A model generated the notes under the pieces. It did not search any database. It saw only the letters and a program-made list of their open reading frames with translations, and was not told where the DNA came from. A DNA stretch of 64,000 nt from Plantago ovata (Eukaryota > Streptophyta > Magnoliopsida > Lamiales > Plantaginaceae): assembly GCA_028274465.1 (NCBI GenBank), contig CM051457.1:57149550-57213549 (forward strand), in the 5' to 3' direction. Shown piece by piece: positions 43,894 through 52,897 of the stretch (position 1 is its first letter; each line of letters opens with the position of its first letter). A program made the position numbers and the translations under genes.

Positions 43894-44666
43894 CATATAA
43901 GAGGGCGCCGCCTACCCTCGCATGCATAGAGGTCGAACGGAAAGTAAACTACTTGGTATTTAAACATGCATTGTCAAACAATAGCATATCGAGCATACAA
44001 AACAAGTAGTAGCCTATGTGGATGCCAAATGACTTCATAATTTCATTATGAAAATTATAATCCCATAATTATAATCTCTATGAAATAATTGAAAATTTGG
44101 ACTAGATTGAAAAATCGAAAATTCTATTGACCAAGTAGCAATTTTCGAAAACCCGAAGGACTTAATTGTAATTTTTGAAACCTTGGAGGTGTTAAATCTA
44201 AAATTCAAAAGTAGAAGGACTAATTTGCAATAAACAATAAATTGATAAATTACAAATAAGCCCTTTAACTTTATACTAATTAAATTTAACCCCTCTAGTT
44301 AAAAACAATTACAATTAAATCATATTTATATTCCAAATATAAAATTCAATCCTCAAAATTTTCAAAAAATTCGATTTTGGGTCCAACCCGAAAAATATAT
44401 ATATATATTAAAATATGGGACGGGACCTAGTCCCGTCCCCTACCGTGCCTGCGGGTGTCTGCGTCCCGCAGGCACTCGCCGCCTGCGGCACGCAGGCAGC
44501 CCGGTCAATATATATATATTTTAATTTTTTTTTTTTTGAAAAATATAAATTCTAAATTTATATAAAAACAAAACTTTTGAAAATCAAATTAATCATAGAA
44601 TCAATTGCATCCACATATCTACAAAATCATACAAAATATATACGTATATACGTAATCAATTAACCT
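43894..44666 (-). other. RT-C 5' leader, LTR-proximal part, with hairpins
   Basis: No coding signal; AT-rich apart from a GC-rich insert at 44417-44500. That insert has three perfect hairpins: arms 44417-44426/44430-44439 (10 bp, loop 3), 44445-44455/44465-44475 (11 bp, loop 9) and 44481-44487/44491-44497 (7 bp, loop 3). It is bracketed by complementary AT-repeat tracts (44395-44410 and 44507-44520). It lies about 150-250 nt downstream of the primer site in the element RNA. The fourth copy of the GGGTGCCGCCTACCC-like motif is at 43903-43919. Confidence 0.85.
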
Positions 44667-44679
44667 GGCTCTGATACCA
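44667..44679 (-). other. RT-C primer-binding site
   Basis: The minus strand reads TGGTATCAGAGCC one base after the 5' LTR, the initiator-methionine tRNA site of copia elements. Confidence 0.9.
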
Positions 44680-44680
44680 C

Positions 44681-46787
44681 TGTAAGAAAATACGGTCAGA
44701 GTTACCCCTAGGGTACGCAGTGGAATTTCAAAAAATTTCTTAACATGCAGGTTAATTGATTATGTATATGCCGTATATATGTAAACACGTCAATTAGAAG
44801 CCTAACCTTACTTCCAAAGCAAGCACAGCTTCCAAGTCTTCGTAATAATCCGGTGTATCTTCTCCTTCGTCGAAGTCGAAGTTATCTGCAATACTTTGAT
44901 TATCTGCAAGACAATAAAAGTTAGTTTCCAGCTCTTAGAACCTCAACCTTGGTATCCACGGATGAACAACCTATCAGAAAGAATGCTAGGATATTCTTTG
45001 TGTGACCAAGAAAATGGGGCGGCGATTCCTCCGGTAGGTGGCGCGCGCGTGGCTTAGGTGAGGTGGGGAAGAGCTTTTGTTTTCTCTAAGAAAGGTAGAA
45101 TAATTCTCTAAGAATTTGATTCTTCAACTGTGTGAAAATCTATGTCAAAAACTCTTTAATAGTCTACTATATATAGTAGTCAATAGAAGCCTAAAGCATA
45201 AGCAATTAGACTTCATAAAGGAATAAGAATCTAATTCTTATCGCACTAGAAAACCAATTTCAAGTCTAGATTCATTTCCAAACAAATTAAAACTCAATCA
45301 GGAAAATCTAACTTATCCCTTAGACTTCTAATAGAGGAAGGAGTCGAACTCCTTCCCCTACTCCATCTCGCGCGCGCGCGCATGTCCTGAGGGTGATAGG
45401 TGGGTCCCGATTTTGGGACCCACTTATAGTTCTAAGGCAATTCAAACTCCAAGTAGATTTTGCCCATGTGCATATGTTAATTCTAAATTAACATATCCTT
45501 TCAAATCAAACCTTTATTATATTTCTAAAATATAATCTTTAATTGTATTTACATAAAATACAATTAATTAGCCAATTCAATTAATAATTCCAAATCATTA
45601 ATTGAGCCACTAAATATTATAATTAATTCCAAATTAATTATAATCCATCAATCACAATTAATTCCAAATTAATTGCGATTCCATCTTCAAGGATATTCGA
45701 ATAAGCTGAATCACCACATAGTGTGACCCATAGGGCCTCATTGTATTAAGCAAGTCCTAAATTAGGCAAAATGGAATTCCTAGACGGTTCAATTTGCAAT
45801 ATTAATACATGAGGACGTTTGAGAGGTTTCTCAAAGCAAACTCTTTCGTTGCGAAGCCTGTTGCGCTCAACGCAGCGATGGGAACGTCCCTTCATCTGAC
45901 TTACTCGAATGTATTTAGGATCAATGAAGTGTCTATCTCAATAATACATCCACGGGCGTCTTCAGTGAGTTGCATGGTGAATCCAATATCTATTATGACC
46001 ATCATAATAATATTGATACGCTGGCCAGCGGTTTTACCAATCACAACTATGAACGACTATGAGCAGGGCTCTCCTGTGCTACACGTGAGAGATGAATCAT
46101 TCACAAAATCACTTATCATCCCCATTTGTATGTAGCCATAATCCTGGATCGTGTCTTAGGTCAACTGCTTATTCAGAGCTGACATCGACGGGTCCACCAA
46201 GGATATGGGGCAACAAATGTGATGATAAAGTCCTGTAAGTCCAAAGGACGACTGGCATCACTTCGACAACTTACCGGTTCCCATAGACACTTCGGTGTAG
46301 AGTATACATCGATGGGAGTGTCCGGTGGGTACTTCCATTGTTCGATAATCATTCTTCGAACAACTATGCGCAGTTATGGGAACGTTTCTCGATTGTCCAA
46401 CAATCCGTTCCGTGGCCGTGGGATCGGCTCACACTTGCTCCAACAAGTATAACCTCCACACATACTAGTCTCATCTGGTTCATTCAGACCCCTACATCCG
46501 AGATGAACCTCGACTAGGGAGAGTTTGGGATAGATGATAACTCACATAGCTCCCACTATCTGTGTGATCGCTCATCTATCCGAGGGGACATGTTTAATAT
46601 CAATACAGACAGAAATAGAGATATGACATGCTGCATGCCTGGTGTAATATAAATATGAAAGCGATACTCAATAGTAAAACGACAAACATATATCATATTA
46701 CGTTGACCTGTGTAATAGTACATATATGCCCTCTATAAGGGCTCCATGCCCTTAATAAGGACTGTCTCTAGGACATATACATTATCA
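44681..46787 (-). repeat. RT-C 5' LTR
   Basis: 2107 bp, nearly identical in layout to 26178-28274. Small differences include an extra 'attttgggacccac' segment near 45412 and scattered substitutions. It is followed on the plus side by TSD GTCTA and preceded by the primer site. Confidence 0.92.
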
Positions 46788-46792
46788 GTCTA

Positions 46793-48044
46793 AAGGTCCA
46801 ACAATAAGGTTTGCTGGTGGAGGGTTTGGTTCTAACTAAGGTTGTGGTGACGTGAAGTTAGGATGCATTACCATTTCGGGAGTTCTTTATGTCAAAAATC
46901 TTAAGTTTAACCTTTTCACCATGAGTCAATTCGCTGATAAAGGATACTTCATTAAAATCAAAAGTGATGAATGTAAACTTATAGACTTTGAGACAAAGAA
47001 AGTTATTATGGTTGCTAGAAGATCAGGAGGTTTGTACACTGTAGAATGGTCTTCAGCAATCGTTGAAAAATGCCTTGTCCCAGATCATGATTGCCTTGCT
47101 GAAAAAGCATGGTTATGGCATAAACGAACAAGTCACCTAAACTTCAAGACGCTGAATAAGCTGTCTTAAAGACACTTGTAGTTGGATTACCTAAGGTTAC
47201 TTTCAAGAAGGATGGTGTTTGCAATGCATGTCAGCAAGGAAAGCAAACCAAATCTTCTTTTAAGAACAAGGAAGTACCGTCAACTACAAAACCTTTACAA
47301 CTCTTGCACATGGACTTGTTTGAATCTTCTTCAACAAGCTATGCTGGTAAGAAGTATGGTCTGGTGGTGGTAGATGACTATTCAAGATTCACTTGGGTAG
47401 TATTTATCAAGCACAAGTCTGAAACAAGGACTAAAATACCTAACTTGCTGAATAAGCTTGAAGTCATGAAAAATGACAAGGTAAAAGTCATAAGAACAGA
47501 CCATGGTACTGAGTTTGTGAACCAGTACATAACTGAGTATTGCACTTCAAAAGGCATACAACATCAGTTATCCTCAGTAAGGACACCACAACAAAATGGT
47601 GTTGCTGAAAGGAAGAATCGCACCCTAAAAGAAGCTACAAGAACAATGCTTGCTGACACTGAAATAAGTGAAGCTTACTGGGTTGAAGCGATTAATACCG
47701 CCTGCTATACTCAAAACAGATGTCTGATTACTAAGGAATACAACAAAACTCCCTATGAGTTATTTGTTGGAAGACCTCCTAACATCACCTATCTAAGAGT
47801 ATTTGGTTGTAAGTGTTTTGTTCTTAACAATGGTAGAGAATACCTAAGAACATTTCAACCAAAGACAGACAAAGCGATATTTCTTGGTTACTCCTTGCAT
47901 AGTAAAGCTTATAGAGTTTACAACAAAAGGGCACAAAAGATTGAAGAATCAATGCATGTTGTATTCTATGAAAAGTCACAAGGAGTGCCTGCTGAAGAAG
48001 AAATGTCGGATTGTATGAAGAAGCTACTCATACACGAGCAATGA
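46793..48044 (+). pseudogene. pol: RT-B protease end, GAG-pre-integrase and integrase
   Basis: Continuation of the gene cut at 26172. 46852-47169 has CITISGVLYVKNLKFNLFTMSQFADKG and the zinc-binding HKRTSHLNFKTLNKL of the GAG-pre-integrase domain, ending in a stop. 47182-47373 is frameshifted and contains the second zinc-binding part. 47304-48044 carries the integrase core: the first aspartate in LLHMDLFESSS, the second in IRTDHGTEF, the glutamate in NGVAERKNRT. It then has the copia-typical NTACYTQNRCLI, YELFVGRPPN and RVFGCKCFVL. The catalytic triad is intact but the gene is frameshifted and stops before the gap. The sequence ends at the codons for TESDAR, homologous to 51520 in RT-F. Confidence 0.85.
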
Positions 48045-48064
48045 ACTGAATCTGATGCTAGGCA

Positions 48065-48164
48065 NNNNNNNNNNNNNNNNNNNNNNNNNNNNNNNNNNNN
48101 NNNNNNNNNNNNNNNNNNNNNNNNNNNNNNNNNNNNNNNNNNNNNNNNNNNNNNNNNNNNNNNN
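48065..48164. other. Assembly gap (100 N)
   Basis: Exactly 100 Ns, the convention for a gap of unknown size. To its left is RT-B integrase on plus, to its right RT-F extra ORF on minus. The following are missing and presumably within it: the 3' half and 3' LTR of RT-B, the 3' end of RT-F, and RT-A from late integrase to the extra-ORF N terminus. Its true length could be many kilobases. Confidence 0.98.
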
Positions 48165-48616
48165 TCAGGACATTTGCGTGTTCTGAACATAAGTAAGGAT
48201 CACTTTTTCAGTGACTCCATTACTGTCTGTAAGGGACTGGATTTCTGCATTGTTGTAGAACTCCATAGTATCAATCATGCTCACTTGCTTAGTGCGAGCA
48301 GAGATAAAGTTCATGAGGCCTTGCTGCTTGATGAACTCAAGCGCCTCTTCATTTTGGTCATCAAGTTCTTGTTCATAAAAGTACCTAATGTACTTTTCTT
48401 TTGCAAATCCTCCCATTGCATCAACATCTCACACTTTGCAGTGTCAAGATATGACGGAGGCATAGGTTTTTCAGTGATTCGGTTCGTTTTTCAACACAAC
48501 TTTCGCTGTGTTTTGGTCAGAGAAGTCACCGGAGCAGTCACCGGAGCAATGCGTGTTTCAGCACTGTCAACCTTTGACGATTTTGAGGACTTAGATGACT
48601 GTCTCTTGGGAGCCAT
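48165..48616 (-). pseudogene. RT-F extra ORF, N-terminal part
   Basis: Sense-oriented, downstream of RNase H. ATG at 48616 (MAPKRQSSKSSKSSKVDSAE) starts a basic, serine-lysine-rich N terminus. A stop then appears after KTQRKL, and further frameshifts lead to 48416-48165 (KYIRYFYEQELDDQNEEALE, FIKQQGLMNFISARTKQ, VILTYVQNTQMS). It is charged and helical, and I recognise no domain. It corresponds to the N-terminal region of the protein whose C-terminal part is at 20540-22453 in RT-A. SIRE/Maximus elements carry an additional ORF at this place. This copy is truncated by the gap. Confidence 0.6.
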
Positions 48617-48748
48617 TTCTTTATATAGAGCAAGAAATTGTACGAAAAAGATAGTTTGCTTTTTGACCGGAGGTACAGTAGTTTCAGGCTAGAAATTGCA
48701 GAGAAAGGAAATGTGAGTTAAAGAATTTTGTCATTTCTCTAACTCCTT

Positions 48749-48758
48749 CTTTATATAG
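48749..48758 (-). promoter_or_regulatory. TATA-like box upstream of the RT-F extra ORF
   Basis: The minus strand reads CTATATAAAG, 133 bases before the extra-ORF ATG. A similar CTATATAAAG lies directly before the ATG (48618-48627), too close to serve it. Between them a pyrimidine-rich TTTCTCTGCAATTTCTAG (48690-48707) resembles a 3' splice site. Either a promoter or a splice acceptor could allow separate expression of the extra ORF. This is inference from motifs only. Confidence 0.4.
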
Positions 48759-49140
48759 TGTCTCTGGTGTGTGAGAATCAATCGATTTGAGTTCTCAGCA
48801 AGGGTAAAACAGAGAAACACTGGAGATAGTGGAGCCTTTGCATTGAATGCGTAGTGGCCCACTAACTAAAACCGTCAGAGCACTCTCTCTCTTTGTTTTG
48901 TTAGCCGTTAGATTAATAACTCCTTTTAATCAATGGCCACGATTGAATTTCATGTCATGATTTATTGCGAGTTTATCTGTGCCAGCATTATACGTCACAA
49001 ATTGATTTTACCGAGTAATAAGGATAGATTGCTTGCTGAAATAGACAAGAATCTTTTCAGCGAGTTTGAATTAACAATCTAGCTACTTGCTGAAAGTTCC
49101 CCCTTACTTAGATATCTCATATTTTCTAAGTTTAAAAGAT

Positions 49141-49496
49141 ATTTCTGATTTCCCGTATCAGTAAATTCTTTTTGCAATTTGAGACATCCTTTGGTAAAAT
49201 CTGAGAGATGAGATTTTGCTCTTTTTCTGAATTCTGAAAAACCTTTGATACTTGAATACCTGTTTTCATCTTTTGATTGTCTAAGTACCCGTCTCAGCAA
49301 TCCTTAGTTCTTTCACTTACTGAGTTCCTGTCTCAGCAAGTGATCAAGTTTCCTAACAAATACCTTGTTTTGAAGGAATTACTTGCTGAATGCCTGTTTC
49401 AGCAATCATGTTGTGACTTATCATTTCTTAGAAGAAATCAGTGACTTGGTCTTTTGGACAGGAATACTTTGGCTTGCTGAATACCTGTTTCAGCAT
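49141..49496 (-). repeat. Array of stem-loops with a shared 7-nt loop
   Basis: Six inverted repeats occur between the RNase H stop and the extra ORF. Each encloses a 7-nt loop of the form TNCCYGT (plus strand): loops at 49150-49156, 49257-49263, 49286-49292, 49325-49331, 49391-49397 and 49482-49488. The best stem is TTGCTGAA/TTCAGCAA, perfect over 8 bp (49383-49405). The copy at 49315-49341 pairs 9 of 10 and the copy at 49474-49496 pairs 7 of 8. Others are weaker. Confidence 0.75.
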
Positions 49497-49513
49497 TCTG
49501 CCAAGTGTATCCT

Positions 49514-51357
49514 TTATTGAGGTAGTTCAATCAATCCAAGGTTATACCTTAGCATTGCGAACCTATTATCCGGTAGGGGCTTGGTAAAGATGTCAGCAAG
49601 CTGATCTTCAGTACCTACTTTCACAACCTCAATATCACCTTTTTCCACATGATCTCTAATGAAATGATGTCTAATATCAATGTGCTTGGTCCTAGAGTGA
49701 AACTTAGGATTTTGCGTAATTGCAATAGCACTTGTATTATCACAAAGATTGGTGTTTTCTTTGCAGAAATACCATAATCTCTTAATTGTTGCTGAATCCA
49801 TAGGATTTGAGCTGTGCAACAACCAGCTGCAATGTATTCAGATTCTGTAGATGAATTGGCGACACACGTTTGCTTCTTGCTGAACCATGATATTAATCTA
49901 GTACCCAAAAACTGACAAGTTCCAGAGGTACTTTTTCTATCAAGAGTTGATCCACCATGATCAGCATCAGATAGCCAACCAATTCAAGTCCAGAATCTTT
50001 TGGATACCATAATCCAACATTGACTGTACCTTTAACATATTTCAGTATTTTAATTGCCTTTTGTAGTGTGATTCTCTTGGATCCGATTGGAATCTTGCAC
50101 ACACACAAACAGCATACTGAATGTCAGGTCTACTTGCTGTTAAATACAACAAGGAACCAATGAGCTTCCTATACTTGTGTTCTTCAACACTTTTGTCCTC
50201 TTTAGTATAGCCCAATTTGGTACCAACACTCATAGGGATCTTTTCAGGTTTTTCATCCTCTTTGATCCTAAACTTTATGAGCATTTCTTTCGCATACTTT
50301 GCTTGATTTATGAATATTCCATCTTTGAGTTGCTTGACTTGCAACCCTAGGAAATAATTCAATTTTCCCATCATACTCATTTCAAACTTATTTGTCATGA
50401 GTTTGGCAAAATCATCACAAAGTTGCTTGTCCTTAGATCCAAAAATTATGTCATCCACATAAATTTGAACTAAGATTAATTTACCATCATGGTTCATGGT
50501 AAAAAGAGTTTTGTCAACTTCACCTTTCTTGAAACCATTTTCCAGCAAGAACTTAGCTAAGGTATCATACCATGCTCTTGGTGCTTGCTTTAGACCATAT
50601 ACAGCTTTCTGAAGCTTATATACCATCTTGGTTTCTGAGGGAAGTTCAAAGCCGGGGGTTGTTCTAGGTAGACTTCTTCAGCAAGTTCACCATTTAAGAA
50701 TGCACTCTTAACATCCATTTGGTAAACAATGAAGTCATTGTGAGCAGCAAAGGCCAAGAAAAGCCTAATTGCATCCAATCTTGCAACTGGAGCGTAAGAC
50801 TCATCATAGTCCAATCCTTCAGTCTGACAGTAACCTTGAGCAACTAAGCGTGCTTTGTTTCTTGTTACTTCACCAGACTCGCTCAGCTTGTTTCTGAACA
50901 CCCACTTTGTACCAATAGCTTTCTTATTTTCAGCAAGTGGCACAAGTTTCCAGACTTTGTTTCTTTCAAATTGATCCAATTCTTCTTGCATTGCCTTTAT
51001 CCATTCAGAATGCTTCAAAGCTTCTTCTATGGTTTTAGGTTCAATTTCTGAAACAAAGCAAGAGAATAAAGATTCTACTTCTACGACAGTTGCTTCTTCA
51101 GCAAGTCCTTGAGTAGCTTTGGATCTAGTCACTTGGCGTTTATTAATATCGCCAATCATATCCGTAGAGGGATGATCTCTAATCCATTTATTAACAGGTT
51201 TCCTGTTTGTTGGATCAGGATATGTTTGCTCATCAGCATGTGACTCTTCAGTATGTACTTGTTCAGTACTACTGGGAATTTGTGTCTCTGCTGAGATTTG
51301 ATCGTCAGCAACTGCTTGTTCAGCATTGCTGGGTTGAGATATTTCATCAGCAGGCAC
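49514..51357 (-). pseudogene. pol: RT-F reverse transcriptase and RNase H
   Basis: 51357-50590: linker followed by RT with [58 protein letters not shown] and the catalytic aspartate in [20 protein letters not shown] frameshift near 50620 leads to 50626-50042, which has [36 protein letters not shown] and the connection SLLYLTASRPDIQYAVCVCA. A second shift near 50100 leads to 50108-49893, and more shifts connect to RNase H: WFSKKQTCVANSSTESEYIA (49880-49820) and TKHIDIRHHFIRDHVEKGDI (49720-49660). It ends with QLADIFTKPLPDNRF and a stop at 49514. At least four frameshifts make it inactive although both RT catalytic regions are kept. Confidence 0.87.
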
Positions 51358-51430
51358 TGGAGATTGCGTAATTTCAGCAACTTCCGGAGCAACCGCATCT
51401 TTTGCTGGAAATTCTTGTCGTGAACTATAT

Positions 51431-52892
51431 TTATCTTGTCATGACTCGGGGAGGAGAATCATTGTCAGAATCATCATTTAGTTCAATTGACTTGATTTGC
51501 CTAGCATCAGATTCAGTTCTTTGCTCATGTATGATTAGCTTTTTCATACATTCTGATATTTCTTCTTCAGCAGGCACACCTTGTGTCTTTTCGTAGAATA
51601 CAACATGCACAGATTCTTCAATCTTTTGTGCCTTTTTGTTGTAAACTCTGTAAGCTTTACTATGCAAGGAGTAGCCAAGAAATATCGCTTCGTCTGCCTT
51701 TGGTTGAAATGTTCTTAGGTATTCTCTACCATTGTTAAGAACGAAACACTTGCAACCAAATACTCTTAGATGAGTGATGTTAGGAGGTCTTCCAACAAAC
51801 AATTCATAAGGAGTTTTGTTGTATTCCTTAGTAATCAAACATCTATTCTGAGTATAGCAGGCGGTATTAATCGCTTCAACCCAGTAAGCCTCACTTATTT
51901 CAGTGTCAGCAAGCATTGTTCTTGCGGCTTCTTCAGGGTACGATTCTTCCGTTCAGCAACACCATTTTGCTGTGGTGTCCTTACTGAGGATAACTGATGT
52001 TGAATACCTTTGGAGGTACAATATTCAGTTATGTACTGGTTTACAAACTCAGTACCATGGTCTGTCCTTATGACTCTTACCTTGTCATTTTTCATGACTT
52101 CAAGCTTATTCAGCAAGTTAGGTATTTCAGTCTTGGTTTCAGATTTGTGCTTGATGAATACTACCCAAGTGAATCTTGAATAGTCATCTACCACGACTAG
52201 ACCATACTTCTTACCAGCATAGCTTGTTGAAGAAGATTCAAACAAGTCCATGTGTAAGAGTTGTAAAGGTTTTGTAGTTGACGGTACTGCCTTGTTCTTG
52301 AAAGAAGATTTGGTTTGCTTTCCTTGCTGACATGCATTGCAAACACCATCCTTCTTAAAAGTAACCCTAGGTAATCCAACTACAAGTGCCTTTTTAGACA
52401 GCTTATTCAGCGTCTTGAAGTTTAGATGACTTGTTCGTTTATGCCATAACCATGCTTTTTCAGCAAGGCAATCATGATCTGAGACAAGGCATTTTTCAAC
52501 GTTTGCTGAAGACCAATCAACGGTGTACAAGCCTCCTGATCTTCTTGCAATCATTATAACCTTTTAGTCTCAAAATCTACAAGTTTACATTCATCACTTT
52601 TAATTTCGATGAAGTATCCTTTGTCAGCAAATTGACTCATGCTGAAAAGGTTAAACTTAAGATTTTTGACATAAAGAACTCCAGAAATGGTTATACATCC
52701 CAACTTCACATCACCATAGCCTTTTGTAGATCCGGAGCCTCCACCAGCAAACCTTATTGTTGGACCTTTAGACCACCGTCTATAGTTTATAAGGTTATTC
52801 TTGTTGCCCGTCATGTGCTTTCCACAGCCACTATCAAAGTGCCAGATTGCATCGTTTGTCTCCGTGGCTACAGTCTGCACAATCAAGAGCAA
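51431..52892 (-). pseudogene. pol: RT-F protease and integrase
   Basis: 52892-52554: protease with WHFDSGCGKHMTGNK (active-site DSG) and ITISGVLYVKNLKFNLFSMS. A frameshift near 52555 leads to 52554-51895: GAG-pre-integrase zinc motif HKRTSHLNFKTLNKL and CNACQQGKQTKSSF, then the integrase core with aspartates in LLHMDLFESSS and IRTDHGTEF and glutamate in NGVAERKNRT. A one-base loss near 51915 shifts the frame. 51916-51431 continues with EAYWVEAINTACYTQNRCLI, FGCKCFVLNNGREYL, and the linker down to a stop after PRVMTR. The catalytic residues are complete, but two frameshifts split the gene. Confidence 0.87.
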
Positions 52893-52897
52893 ACAAG

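Larger units (their letters stand above)
26178..46787 (-). mobile_element. RT-C: Tork/Angela-like copia element inserted in RT-B
   Basis: LTRs 26178-28274 (3') and 44681-46787 (5') read on the minus strand TGATA...TTACA and are very similar. The TSD GTCTA is perfect (26173-26177 and 46788-46792), and joining its flanks restores the RT-B reading 'gacggtggtctaaaggtcc' found intact at 52780 and 58330 (complement). The primer site is 44667-44679 and the purine tract 28275-28287. Order on minus: leader with hairpins, gag, protease, integrase, RT-RNase H. Lineage placement within Tork/Angela/TAR rests on the LTR length of about 2.1 kb and the Gag start LTGSNFLDWIRN, and is tentative. RT-D is inserted in its leader. 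Confidence 0.9.
22454..48064 (+). mobile_element. RT-B: SIRE-like copia element inserted in the RT-A extra ORF
   Basis: 5' LTR 22454-23948, primer site 23951-23962, gag from 24061, and protease start up to 26172. It is then interrupted by RT-C with TSD GTCTA. It resumes at 46793 with the rest of protease, GAG-pre-integrase and integrase, and runs into the assembly gap at 48065. RT, RNase H, extra ORF and 3' LTR are not seen. The expected target duplication on the left is GAGTT (22449-22453); its partner is inside the gap. The gag start codon is ATA instead of ATG and there are several stops, so it is inactive. Confidence 0.85.
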
